From NCBI RefSeq assembly GCF_028288465.1, contig NZ_JAQBNR010000032.1, positions 1 to 64,000 on the forward strand: 64,000 nucleotides of DNA. Reading direction: 5' to 3'. The stretch is from Ferruginibacter sp. (GTDB lineage Bacteria > Bacteroidota > Bacteroidia > Chitinophagales > Chitinophagaceae). The position numbers and the translations under genes are program-made. How positions within the stretch are numbered: position 1 is the stretch's first letter; each line of letters begins with the position of its first letter. Positions 17,648 to 26,290 of the stretch are shown piece after piece. The notes under the pieces were generated by a model that was given only the letters and a program-made list of their open reading frames with translations, was not told the origin of the DNA and searched no databases.

Positions 17648-18832
17648 TTACAAATAACTCAACCACCATTTTTCTTTATGCGCTTGTTTATACAACATAT
17701 ATTTTTTGCAAAATGGATACAGCAGTAAAACAACACTGATCCAAACAAGATAGACTACCAAAAGCGGGTATCCATAGGTTAAGAGTCGTTGGCTCTGAAA
17801 TGCTTTAGCTGTTAAAATCATGTCCTGCCAATGACCGCCTGTAATCACAAGACCTATTAGGGCAAAAACATGAATCACCAACATGTGCATAAAGTAATAG
17901 AACAACGGTACGCTTCCAAATACCAAAAAGAAATCAGTGACCTTGTTTTTGGTGTTTTCAAAAGCATATAAAATCAACAGGGCAGGTCCAATCGTAAGGC
18001 AGAGAAATAATAACGAAGGCGGATATTTTGTTACCTTAAAAAATGAGAGTATTGTTTTGGTACCGGTATCCTGCACTGACCATGGCACTAAATCACCATA
18101 CACATTCAAACCCCGTAAAACCAAAAATAAAATAAGCGACCCAAGGCCCAGTCCCAGTAACCATTTTTTGCGGAGTGTTGCATCAAAATCCTTCTGATAA
18201 AATGTTCCAAATAAGTATCCCAGTGCCATCAGGCCAATCCAGGGGATGAGTGGATAGTGCAGAAAGATGATATGGCCTGAACCTGATACCAGCACATTCT
18301 CATGGTGCAAAACGTCCCAAACGATTGACTGGAAACTGTGTCCCTGCACCACAATGCCATCCAGGGCATTGTGCCCTGCAACCAGCAGCATTCCAACTAC
18401 TAAAATTATTTTCCGCGGAAGGAAGATCAGGATGGATAGACATATCATGCTGCATCCGATGGCCCATATAACCTGGAAAATATGTAAGCTGTAGGTGACA
18501 TCAAAAGTCCAGATAAAATTGTTGACCACTGTTTCAAGAAAAATAAGCCAGATGCCCCTGGTAAAAAGAAATTTGAACAGCTGTGTTGTTGATTTATTGC
18601 TTCCATAAAGAAACGCAGATGTACCAGACAGGAACACAAAAACAGGCGCACAAAAATTGGTAATAAAACGGGTAAAGAAAAGGATAGGGGTGGTAGTTTT
18701 TAAATCTGTCGGGTCACCAAAAATAGAGCCATAGTGAAAATAATCTCTTACATGGTCCAGTGCCATAATAACCATTACTACCCCTCTTAAAATATCAATA
18801 GATTCTATTCTTGCTTTTGCAATTGCTTTCAT
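17648..18832 (-). CDS. DUF1624 (HGSNAT-type acyltransferase-like) membrane protein, paralog 4
   Basis: 394 residues, polytopic. It starts MKAIAKARIESIDILRGVVM and continues MALDHVRDYFH, ending QAHKEKWWLSYL as in the three copies 7-12 kb away. FFTRFITNFCAPVFVFLSGT and HYPLIPWIGLMALGYLFGTF are conserved helices. It lies 39 nt downstream of an intradiol dioxygenase gene, so its partner set differs from that of the other copies. The acyl-transfer role is inferred from family relationship only. Confidence 0.85.
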   Translation of the reverse strand: MKAIAKARIESIDILRGVVMVIMALDHVRDYFHYGSIFGDPTDLKTTTPILFFTRFITNFCAPVFVFLSGTSAFLYGSNKSTTQLFKFLFTRGIWLIFLETVVNNFIWTFDVTYSLHIFQVIWAIGCSMICLSILIFLPRKIILVVGMLLVAGHNALDGIVVQGHSFQSIVWDVLHHENVLVSGSGHIIFLHYPLIPWIGLMALGYLFGTFYQKDFDATLRKKWLLGLGLGSLILFLVLRGLNVYGDLVPWSVQDTGTKTILSFFKVTKYPPSLLFLCLTIGPALLILYAFENTKNKVTDFFLVFGSVPLFYYFMHMLVIHVFALIGLVITGGHWQDMILTAKAFQSQRLLTYGYPLLVVYLVWISVVLLLYPFCKKYMLYKQAHKEKWWLSYL

Positions 18833-18871
18833 AGTCTTACTGGCTGCTGCTAAGTGTTTTGAAATATTTTA

Positions 18872-19759
18872 TTAATTGTATTTTAAAACTTTTGTGCCAT
18901 ACACAGTCTTATCGATTGTTCTCTGTATAGCTACTTTTACAGTGCCGTCTTTTTGCAATTCAAAAGTTGCTTTAGGATAACCGATTCCCGCTTCAAAGGT
19001 GTTATTGCCAATGTATTTCAAAGCAGCCCTTAGTTGCCCGTTACTTTTCATAAAAAGCAAGTCATCATTTTTAAGGAATTCTACTGTATTATTATCTCCC
19101 ATATCAAAGAGGCCGGTAACCTGTTCGTACACTTTTTTATCCAACGGAATTTCTTTACGCATGGTAACATTAAAGACAACTTCACTTTGGCCCGCTTTGT
19201 TGGTAGCAATATCCAGTATCCTGTTTACTGCCTGCGGGGCCGACGCCCATTTATCGGTTTCAACATATTTGCCTCCTTTGAAATAGATTTGAGTGATAAG
19301 GTCTTGCTGACCGGGCACTGAAACCCGCATGTGAATGTGCGCAGGTCGCCAGGATGATTCATCTTTAGGATCGGCTTTATAGGGCACGGGCAAAATCGTT
19401 GTAAATGCGTATTTGCCATCTGTAGTTGTTTTTTGTCCGCCACGGTAATGGTATGCTTCAGAAGTATTGTCATATACTTCGTTTTCATCGCAATGCCAGA
19501 TTTCAACCAATGCATTGCTGACCGGCGTTTTACCATCTTCTTTAAAAATGCTTCCCTTTAAAACAACAGGTGTTCCTTTTGAACCCGGCAGGACAAGGTT
19601 GGTCTTTAATGGAGCGCCTGGTCTGTAAAACGGACCAAGAATATCAGTAGTTGTTGGCGTGTCGCCTTCATAACTTTTTCCATTCCAGAACAGGCTGCCA
19701 AATGCGCTAATGCTTAGCACGGTAATGGATGAATGCTTAATAAATGTTCTGCGTTGCAT
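18872..19759 (-). CDS. Tat-type exported intradiol ring-cleavage dioxygenase-like protein, copy 1
   Basis: 295 residues. The N-terminus MQRRTFIKHSSITVLSISAF carries a twin-arginine-like RRTFIK motif. The core matches intradiol (catechol/protocatechuate-type) dioxygenases: TTTDILGPFYRPGAPLKTNL, ALVEIWHCDENEVYDN, YHYRGGQKTTTDGKYAFTTI and RPAHIHMRVSVPG. Tyrosines and the HIH histidines are the expected non-haem Fe(III) ligands. After about residue 205 there is an extra beta-rich region (VTGLFDMGDNNTVEFLKND, KYIGNNTFEAGIGYPKATFE) that ordinary catechol dioxygenases lack. Iron-dependent oxidation of an extracellular aromatic is the best guess. Copy 2 is at 24538-25434. Confidence 0.85.
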   Translation of the reverse strand: MQRRTFIKHSSITVLSISAFGSLFWNGKSYEGDTPTTTDILGPFYRPGAPLKTNLVLPGSKGTPVVLKGSIFKEDGKTPVSNALVEIWHCDENEVYDNTSEAYHYRGGQKTTTDGKYAFTTILPVPYKADPKDESSWRPAHIHMRVSVPGQQDLITQIYFKGGKYVETDKWASAPQAVNRILDIATNKAGQSEVVFNVTMRKEIPLDKKVYEQVTGLFDMGDNNTVEFLKNDDLLFMKSNGQLRAALKYIGNNTFEAGIGYPKATFELQKDGTVKVAIQRTIDKTVYGTKVLKYN

Positions 19760-19821
19760 GGTGGTTGGTTTTGGTTGGTTGTTGAATGTGTTATCGCTAT
19801 TTTATTCGCCAGGTGTTGTAT

Positions 19822-20137
19822 CAATGTCGTTTACTTAAACATGGCTTTATTTAATTCATTTGTCAATTAAAGCACCATCTAAAATTTGTTGCATCTTTTT
19901 AGCTTGTTGATTTCGCCTCCTCAGCCGGCGGGCTGCGTAACTGGAATGCTGCTGCTTTTGCTTCTTTCAAAAAAATATGCTGCGCATTTTTTTGAATCCC
20001 GGCAAGCCGGGACCGAACCAAAAGAGGCAGCTTATCCAGTTACTGTTTTAAATTCGAAACAGGGCTCGTAAACTTCATGTCTTTCTGCAAAGTATAGTAA
20101 CAATGTAAATTTTAAATCGCCTAAGTAAACGACATTG
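19822..20137. mobile_element. MITE-like element with 16-bp terminal inverted repeats
   Basis: In a 416-nt spacer, caatgtcgtttactta (19822-19837) is perfectly inverted as taagtaaacgacattg (20122-20137). Inside lies a second, imperfect long inverted repeat. It starts gtaactgga near 19937 and returns as tccagttac near 20035, with gctgctgcttttg facing caaaagaggcagc and a cccggcaagccggga palindrome near its centre. No convincing gene is present; a 61-codon frame is an artefact of the repeat. The nested inverted repeats around 316 bp in total suggest a miniature transposable element. No target-site duplication could be settled by eye. Confidence 0.5.
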
Positions 20138-20175
20138 GAATGTTGTGTGCCTATTGTCTGCTTGTGGCCGATTTT

Positions 20176-21687
20176 TTATTTTTTTAACTTACTTTCTTCG
20201 TCAGCAAGATGTTGTAAATAATTGCAGTAAATCAATTGACCTCTGCGCATACTGGATACCCTGAAAAACTCATTGGCTGCGTGCCATTTTTCATCGCTTA
20301 ATTCAAAGCCCAACGGGTAGGCATTCAGCCCTAAAATTTCCTTGATAGATAACAGCGATCCAACACTGCCCCCGGTAGCTAGTTGAAAAGGTTGTTTGCC
20401 ATAAATTGTTGATAACACATCGGAAATATATCTGTACTCTTTTGTATCCGCAGGCAATTGCATCGGGCTTGCATAGCCTTTGCCCAATTTGTACGTAATA
20501 GTAGCGCCGGGCGGACAATTTTTGTTGATGTGCTTTACAATCAAATCAATAATTTCCTTTCCGTTTTGATTGCTTACCAGGCGGCAGGTTATTCTTGCCA
20601 TGGCGTTGCCGGGGATAATATTGGAGTGGCCTTCTGCTGCAGTATAGCCGCCCTGCATACCCACAATTTCCAGCGTGGGACGAAACCAGATTCTTTCCAA
20701 CGGCGAAAAGTTCGTATCGCCTGCTTCGGCTGTAGTGCCTAAGATTTTCATATCTGTTGCCGGGTCGTAAGGTATTTTTTTGATCATCTCTTTTTGCTGT
20801 GGAGAAACAGGTACAACCTTATCATAAAATCCTTCCACAGCCACATTACCCTTGTGGTCATAAAAAGAACTGATGATTTGCGACAGGATCAAAACTGCAT
20901 TGGGTGTCTTACCACCAAACTCACCAGAGTGCGCATCGGTGTTGGCTGTTTTTATGCTGAATTCCATTTGTGATGCGCCGCGTAAACTAACCGTCATCGC
21001 GGGCGTATTTTCATCATATTGACCATCGTCCGCATTCAATGCAAAATCAGCTTTTAACAGGTCTTTATTTTTTATCAGAAAATCTTTGAAATAGGGGCTG
21101 CCCACTTCTTCATTTCCTTCAAACATGAATTTTACATTCACCGGTAATTTTCCGTTGTTGCTTAACATAGCTTCCATCGCCCAGATGGTTGTCATCACGC
21201 CACTTTTATCATCACTGGCACCGCGGCCAAATATTTTTCCATCTTTAATTACCGGGGCAAAAGGAGGGTTGTCCCATTCCGACTCCTTCACAGGTTGCAC
21301 ATCGTAATGAGCATAAATCAACACAGTTGGTTTACCGGGGACTTTATCCCAGCTGCCATATACTACCGGGTTTCCATCGGTGGGTATCAGTTGTGTGGTC
21401 GGTATACCAATGGCCTTTAATTTATTTTGTATCCATGCTGCTGCTTTTTCTACATCAGGCTTATGGGATGGGATAGATGATATACTTGGAATGGATACCA
21501 GCTCAACAAACTCTTTCAGGTGTGCATCCATGTTGTCATCAATGTATTTTTCATACAGAGGCATTGCTGACTTGACAGATTGTTTTTTTTCTTTTTTGGT
21601 CGTTTTATTTTGTGCCATCAATTGTAAGCTCACGCATGAACTTACAACCGTTATAAAAAGCAGCCTTGCAAATGTTGATTTGGTCAT
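20176..21687 (-). CDS. secreted M20-family dipeptidase
   Basis: 503 residues with an N-terminal signal region (MTKSTFARLLFITVVSSCVS then LQLMAQ) and a short lysine-rich linker. Peptidase M20 features are LVSIPSISSIPSHKPDVEKA, LIYAHYDVQPVKESEWDNPP, GRGASDDKSGVMTTIWAMEA with the bridging aspartate, and MFEGNEEVGSP with the catalytic glutamate. DAHSGEFGGKTPNAV is in the lid domain. The late GGSVGSLLSIKEILGLNAYP and KWHAANEFF place it with the CNDP/DapE-like dipeptidase branch. It probably releases amino acids from dipeptides in the periplasm. It lies downstream of a lipocalin-like gene (105-nt spacer). Confidence 0.92.
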   Translation of the reverse strand: MTKSTFARLLFITVVSSCVSLQLMAQNKTTKKEKKQSVKSAMPLYEKYIDDNMDAHLKEFVELVSIPSISSIPSHKPDVEKAAAWIQNKLKAIGIPTTQLIPTDGNPVVYGSWDKVPGKPTVLIYAHYDVQPVKESEWDNPPFAPVIKDGKIFGRGASDDKSGVMTTIWAMEAMLSNNGKLPVNVKFMFEGNEEVGSPYFKDFLIKNKDLLKADFALNADDGQYDENTPAMTVSLRGASQMEFSIKTANTDAHSGEFGGKTPNAVLILSQIISSFYDHKGNVAVEGFYDKVVPVSPQQKEMIKKIPYDPATDMKILGTTAEAGDTNFSPLERIWFRPTLEIVGMQGGYTAAEGHSNIIPGNAMARITCRLVSNQNGKEIIDLIVKHINKNCPPGATITYKLGKGYASPMQLPADTKEYRYISDVLSTIYGKQPFQLATGGSVGSLLSIKEILGLNAYPLGFELSDEKWHAANEFFRVSSMRRGQLIYCNYLQHLADEESKLKK

Positions 21688-21792
21688 ATTGTTTTTTGCT
21701 TTGTAAAAAGAGAAGCAGTGTTTATAACGGCCGGCTTGCCCCGGTCAGGGTGTATTTTTTTACTATTTGATTGTAGTAATTGATGTTGCATT

Positions 21793-22323
21793 TTATTTTT
21801 GCCGTATCCAAATTAGCCTGCGGTTTGCTGTTAACAGTTTTAAAGTGATGGTATCACCATTAAAATAAAATTTCCGTTTAACCACGGTGCCCCAAACTGC
21901 AGGAATGGTGCTTGTTATGCGGCGGTGTGTAACAATATTGGCGGTGTCATCAACCGTATAGTTTCCAACATAAACATAATTAGAGGCAAATTCTGAAACG
22001 GCAGCTTTCAATTCAGGTAAAGACATTGAACCTATTTTCTGGTTCACCATTTTTTCATTGATGGCCTGTTCATCGTCAAGCCAGTTGAAATTGTTGTATC
22101 CTTTGGGCGTTATCTGCACGGCCATGTGTCCCAGGCCATCATAAATAATATAACTTTCACCGCCGTTATACCTTCCTGATTCTTTCCAAATACCTGCTGA
22201 ATCCTGGCTTTCAATTTTATACAACTTATACATTCCCGCGAGCATTTTGCCGGCATCTTTTGTCGCCGGCTGCGGGCATACTGTTAAGTAAATGGCCGTA
22301 AATAATAAGAGATATAGTTTCAT
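21793..22323 (-). CDS. lipocalin-like exported protein
   Basis: About 176 residues from the Met at 22323 (MKLYLLLFTAIYLTVCPQP). The frame is open to 22398, but the signal peptide begins at this Met. The cysteine after ITV could be a lipid anchor, though the lipobox is poor. AGMYKLYKIESQDSAGIWKE, GGESYIIYDGLGHMAVQITP and YVYVGNYTVDDTANIVTHRR follow the lipocalin-like family plan. It is similar in layout to the protein at 14322-14822. The role is unknown. Spacers of about 100 nt separate it from both neighbours. Confidence 0.72.
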   Translation of the reverse strand: MKLYLLLFTAIYLTVCPQPATKDAGKMLAGMYKLYKIESQDSAGIWKESGRYNGGESYIIYDGLGHMAVQITPKGYNNFNWLDDEQAINEKMVNQKIGSMSLPELKAAVSEFASNYVYVGNYTVDDTANIVTHRRITSTIPAVWGTVVKRKFYFNGDTITLKLLTANRRLIWIRQK

Positions 22324-22424
22324 GCAGTTGCTGTTTTTTAAATTTATCCTTCTCACGCTTAGTAAGCTTTTTGTCCGGGTTGAGAATAACTCAAACAATT
22401 TAAAATGTCAATTCTTTTCCTGGA

Positions 22425-23285
22425 TTACTCCGGCCTTGCATTTAAACCAAAAGTACTTTGTACGGCATTATAATACTCTTCATCCGTGGCTGCATTCCAA
22501 TTTACATATTGTTCATCTGTCATTGAAGCCCGCCATTGCAAAAAAGGTATTGCATCCGGCCCAACCGGGTGGCGCAATTGCCAGCTGTTGCTTTCAGCAA
22601 TTTCCAATATCTTTTCTGCAACCATAGATGGTTGTGTAGGTGTTTTAAGTGAAGCTGCAAACAAGCCGGCAAAACGTTTCGATTGCGGATATATTGAAGC
22701 TTCGTTTATACTAATGTCATTAGCCATTTGTGTATTGATAATGCCCGGTTCTACAATGGCTACCCGTATATTATGTGGTTTTACTTCCTGTGCCAGTGAT
22801 TCACTAACAGCCTCCAGCGCAAATTTACTGGCAGAATAAGGGCCTAAGGGTGTGTTTGCAATTTTACCCGCAATGCTCGTTACATTAATGATACAGCCAT
22901 TCCTGTTTTTACGCATCAATGGTAATAAAGCCTTTGTGCATCTGAGCACCCCAAAGTAATTTGTTTCCATCACATCTTTAAAATCGGCCATTGTCAATTC
23001 TTCAATAGAACCATGTCGCTCAATACCTGCATTGTTTACCAGTACATCAATTGATCCATTCTCACTAAGTATGCCGTCTATACATTGTTTAACTGATTCA
23101 TCAGAATTCACGTCCATCGCAGCAATGGTTATTGGTAAGGCCTCGTCTTTAATTTGTTGCTCAAAAGCATTCGCACTTTGCGGACTGCGCATGGTGGCAA
23201 AAACCTTATACCCGGCCCGCGCAAAGGCAAGTGCTGTTTCGAGGCCAATGCCTTTACTGGTGCCTGTAATAATTACTGATCTCAT
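22425..23285 (-). CDS. SDR family oxidoreductase
   Basis: 286 residues without a signal peptide, so cytoplasmic. Classical short-chain dehydrogenase motifs are present: VIITGTSKGIGLETALAFAR (TGxxxGxG cofactor loop), DVLVNNAGIERHG, INVTSIAGKIANTPLGPYSA followed by SK (Ser, Tyr, Lys catalytic set), and VEPGIINTQMA. The presence of RSPQSA after the second strand suggests NADP rather than NAD, but this is weak. It is one of few cytoplasmic enzymes in the block. The substrate cannot be inferred. Confidence 0.9.
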   Translation of the reverse strand: MRSVIITGTSKGIGLETALAFARAGYKVFATMRSPQSANAFEQQIKDEALPITIAAMDVNSDESVKQCIDGILSENGSIDVLVNNAGIERHGSIEELTMADFKDVMETNYFGVLRCTKALLPLMRKNRNGCIINVTSIAGKIANTPLGPYSASKFALEAVSESLAQEVKPHNIRVAIVEPGIINTQMANDISINEASIYPQSKRFAGLFAASLKTPTQPSMVAEKILEIAESNSWQLRHPVGPDAIPFLQWRASMTDEQYVNWNAATDEEYYNAVQSTFGLNARPE

Positions 23286-23345
23286 TTTTTTAAGTTTAGT
23301 AGTGTTTATCTTGATCGTACATTTTCGAAAAACAGACCTGGTTCG

Positions 23346-24374
23346 TTATTTTTTATCTGCAACAAATTGGTTACTCTCTACCTCTTTTAAAAATTTAATC
23401 AGGGTGTTAAAATAATTTTGCTGATCATCATACATACTCATATGGCTTCCGTTGGGGCATAAATAGGTGTGGCTGTTCGGAATCAGTTGTCCTTCTTTTT
23501 TCATATCAGCCGGATTCATCTCATCATACATTCCGCCAATTACCAACGTTGGAACTTTTATATCAGCTAAGCGATCCCACATTTCCCAGTCTTTAAAATT
23601 TCCTGTTACATGAAATTCATCCACCCCCTGCATTTGAATGTAGATGGATTGGTTTGCTTTTTTAAATGCCCTCATCAATGGCTCCGGCCAACTCTCCAGT
23701 GGAAGCCTGCAAATGGTTTGCGTATATAATTTACTCATCAGTAAATTTTGGTATTCAGGTGACTGGTAAGCCTTTAATTTATCTAGCGAATCATAGGTGG
23801 CTATGTCAGCCCTGGTTAAATATTTCTTTTTTAATTCTTCTGCGTAGGGAAGGTAACTTTTAATACCAGCCGTCATGTTTGATAACACGGCGGCTTTTAC
23901 GTGCTGCTGGTATTTGTGTACATATTCCATGGCCAGCATGCTGCCCCAGGAATGGCCCAGTAAATAAAAAGTATCAAGCCCGAGACCTTTCCGCACCTGC
24001 TCCACTTCTTCTACGTAGCGGGCAATGGTCCAGAGCGACGTATCGGTTGGTGCATCTGAATTGCCACAACCCAGTTGATCGTAATAATAAATCTCCATGC
24101 CTTCTTTGGGCAGGAAATCTTCGAAGCATTCAAAATAATCATGGCTAAAGCCAGGGCCGCCGTGCAGCAGCAATACTTTTATTTTTCCGTCACCAACTTT
24201 CTTTGTCCATACATTGTATTTGCCATCTACCTGTATCATTTTAGCACCGCCGGTTTTAACAATGTAGGCGCCATTCTTCGTTACTGTATCTACGGTAGTA
24301 TTTATATTTTTTGGAGATTGCGTGCATGCGCAAACTGCACATACAATGATTACGGAGAGCGTTATTTTTTTCAT
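23346..24374 (-). CDS. proline iminopeptidase-like S33 alpha/beta hydrolase, lipoprotein
   Basis: 342 residues. MKKITLSVIIVCAVCACTQS gives a lipobox cysteine at about position 17, so the enzyme should be membrane-anchored. VLLLHGGPGFSHDYFECFED (oxyanion HGGP), YYYDQLGCGNSDAP, the nucleophile elbow LLGHSWGSMLAMEY, VIGGMYDEMNP with the aspartate and CPNGSHMSMYDD with the histidine form a complete S33 set. Family members release N-terminal proline or other residues from small peptides. It lies 163 nt downstream of the second intradiol dioxygenase gene and 60 nt upstream of the SDR gene. Confidence 0.9.
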   Translation of the reverse strand: MKKITLSVIIVCAVCACTQSPKNINTTVDTVTKNGAYIVKTGGAKMIQVDGKYNVWTKKVGDGKIKVLLLHGGPGFSHDYFECFEDFLPKEGMEIYYYDQLGCGNSDAPTDTSLWTIARYVEEVEQVRKGLGLDTFYLLGHSWGSMLAMEYVHKYQQHVKAAVLSNMTAGIKSYLPYAEELKKKYLTRADIATYDSLDKLKAYQSPEYQNLLMSKLYTQTICRLPLESWPEPLMRAFKKANQSIYIQMQGVDEFHVTGNFKDWEMWDRLADIKVPTLVIGGMYDEMNPADMKKEGQLIPNSHTYLCPNGSHMSMYDDQQNYFNTLIKFLKEVESNQFVADKK

Positions 24375-24537
24375 CTTATTGTGCGTTTACCTGGTCCGGC
24401 ATTTAGCGGGCCTTTCGTTTTTTAGTGTTATTCAAGTTAATTGAATTCGCTCAATGTTGGCGTCGAAGGTTTGGGTATTTACGGGTAAACAGGAAAATAT
24501 CCTTTAATAATTTTTAGTAAGTGCGAAAGCAATCAAG

Positions 24538-25434
24538 CTATTTTTCTTTCAAATAAGTGTCAGTATGTTTTACCAGGTCATCATCAACATAGTTTTCAGT
24601 AAGCTTTACTGCACCTGATTCCATGAGTTCAAAATGAAGTTTCCAGTACATGCCCGTAGGATTGTCTGCTTCTTCAAATGTGTTGTTGCCGGTATATTCA
24701 AACTTGTTGCCGAACGCTTCATTTTTCATCCACAATACATTGTCTTTGCTGAAAAGCTCAACTGGTTTGTTTTTGTTGGAAATATCAGTATACACGCCGG
24801 TTAATTTTTCTACCGATGCAGCTTCCAGATGCAACACCTCCGCCATACTTACATTGTACACTACTTTTTTTGTGCCGTTGTTTAATTTCTGCACATTTAA
24901 AATCCGGGCTGTTGCTTTCGGCGAAGAAGCGTACCGGTCTTTTTTGATGTGCGTATCACCCGTAAAATAAAGTTGCGTTACCAATGGCTGGTATCCTTCC
25001 GCGGTTATCATTAAGTGAAAATGTGCCGGGCGTACATGGCCGCCACCAGCATCGTAGGCCACCGGCAAGATGGTATTAAAAGAGTAATTGCCATTGTCAT
25101 CAGACCAGGTGGTACCACGGTACTTAAATTCAGCTGAACTATTATCATAAACACCTTTGGCATCGCAATGCCACAATTCAATTTTTGCTTTTTGATAAGG
25201 TGTTTTACAATCCTTATGCCTGATAATGCCACTTAGCTCAATCGGATTGCCAGGTTCATCTTTTAATGCCAGGTTATTTTTAACAGGGCTGCCGGGCCGG
25301 TAGAAAGGCCCGAGTATATCGGTGGTAGTTTCGCAGTCGCCAATATAATTGCTACCGTCAAATTGTATAAACCCGTAAGCGCTTAATGCCACTGCACCAA
25401 GTGCTGAATTTTTAATAAAGGTTCTCCGTTGCAT
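24538..25434 (-). CDS. Tat-type exported intradiol ring-cleavage dioxygenase-like protein, copy 2
   Basis: 298 residues, paralogous to 18872-19759. It begins MQRRTFIKNSALGAVALSAY with the same twin-arginine-like motif. TTTDILGPFYRPGSPVKNNL, KIELWHCDAKGVYDNSSAEF, KYRGTTWSDDNGNYSFNTIL and GGHVRPAHFHLMITAEGYQP correspond to copy 1. The histidine pair is HFH here and HIH there. The extra C-terminal region (LTGVYTDISNKNKPVELF, FEYTGNNTFEEADNPTG) is shared, so both copies belong to one exported subfamily. It follows the lipoprotein/DUF2306 genes with an 81-nt spacer that contains a hairpin. The substrate is unknown. Confidence 0.85.
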   Translation of the reverse strand: MQRRTFIKNSALGAVALSAYGFIQFDGSNYIGDCETTTDILGPFYRPGSPVKNNLALKDEPGNPIELSGIIRHKDCKTPYQKAKIELWHCDAKGVYDNSSAEFKYRGTTWSDDNGNYSFNTILPVAYDAGGGHVRPAHFHLMITAEGYQPLVTQLYFTGDTHIKKDRYASSPKATARILNVQKLNNGTKKVVYNVSMAEVLHLEAASVEKLTGVYTDISNKNKPVELFSKDNVLWMKNEAFGNKFEYTGNNTFEEADNPTGMYWKLHFELMESGAVKLTENYVDDDLVKHTDTYLKEK

Positions 25435-25478
25435 GATGGTCTGTTTAGTGATGATGAAATGTTTACACCGGTTATAAA

Positions 25479-25504
25479 TACACCACCCGTTTGCGGGTGG
25501 TGTA
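25479..25504 (-). terminator. hairpin downstream of the lipoprotein gene
   Basis: A perfect 11-bp stem, tacaccacccg (25479-25489) with cgggtggtgta (25494-25504), closes a 4-nt loop 11 nt past the stop of the minus-strand gene at 25516. On the minus strand it is followed by an AT-rich but not T-only tract, so termination is likely but not certain. Confidence 0.6.
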
Positions 25505-25515
25505 AGTCCTCATAA

Positions 25516-26250
25516 CTATTCTGCCTGGTTATAAAATTCAATTTTTGGTGCACCCACCACTCCAGCATTTGTCATTAATTTTTTAAGTTCTGGTGAACTG
25601 ATTCTCGCTTTTGCTTTTGCCATGTCTTTAATATCAAATATTATTTGCACTCTATTGGAATCATCAATGGCGCGGGACAGTACGACATCAACCAATCCGT
25701 TAGCCGATCTTGTTGCAGGACCTTCGGCATCATACACTTTTACCCAGGCGGCATAGTCTTTTACTTTATGGGTGATTGTTACCCATTGTTTTTGTTTTGA
25801 ATCAGGATTAAAGCGGCTTACATGATAATACCCAATTTCCGGCTTTGACACCACGCCGTTTTTATCCATCACATCTTTCAGTCTCGGGTCTGCAGCAAAT
25901 GCTTTTGCTTTTTGTACATCAGAAACCAATAGTGTAACAGATACATCATTGGGTTTATCCAGGCTCCTGGCCAATACTATAGAACTTAAGCCGCTTGCAG
26001 CACGGGCTGAAGAGTCCAGGTCAAATGCCTTTTTCCAGCTGGCGTAGTCTTTTACAGCATGGTTTATTTCCATCATATCAAAAGGTGCAGCAAGTTTGGG
26101 GGCTTCGGGCGTGGCAGCTATTGTTACTACCGAAGTGTCAGGCGTTTTTGCAGCTTCTTCTTTTTTTTCAGGACTGTTGTTGCATGAAAAAAGTGTAACA
26201 ACGATTGAAGCCATTAATAACGGCCTTGCATTTTTTTGAATAAAGTTCAT
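25516..26250 (-). CDS. lipoprotein with two tandem ferredoxin-like (ABM-type) repeats
   Basis: About 244 residues from the Met at 26250 (MNFIQKNARPLLMASIVVTL, then FSC lipobox); the frame upstream to 26301 adds a non-signal stretch and was rejected. After a linker rich in Ala, Pro and Thr come two similar 85-residue units. Unit 1 has HAVKDYASWKKAFDLDSSAR and KPNDVSVTLLVSDVQKAKAF; unit 2 has HKVKDYAAWVKVYDAEGPAT and DSNRVQIIFDIKDMAKAKAR. Each ends with a PKI/PEI-Y strand. Spacing and motifs resemble small dimeric alpha/beta barrel (antibiotic-biosynthesis-monooxygenase-like) proteins, here fused as a pseudo-dimer. A decayed single-unit relative lies at 27054-27316. It is followed 40 nt upstream by a DUF2306 gene. 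Confidence 0.78.
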   Translation of the reverse strand: MNFIQKNARPLLMASIVVTLFSCNNSPEKKEEAAKTPDTSVVTIAATPEAPKLAAPFDMMEINHAVKDYASWKKAFDLDSSARAASGLSSIVLARSLDKPNDVSVTLLVSDVQKAKAFAADPRLKDVMDKNGVVSKPEIGYYHVSRFNPDSKQKQWVTITHKVKDYAAWVKVYDAEGPATRSANGLVDVVLSRAIDDSNRVQIIFDIKDMAKAKARISSPELKKLMTNAGVVGAPKIEFYNQAE

Positions 26251-26290
26251 GTTGGTGGTTTTTAAAAATGAGTGTATTATGTTAGTGGGT

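Noticed and set aside
19886..20071. 61-codon plus-strand frame as a small gene
   Set aside because: It lies wholly inside the nested inverted repeats of the MITE-like element and is low in complexity at its start; no family match is recognisable.
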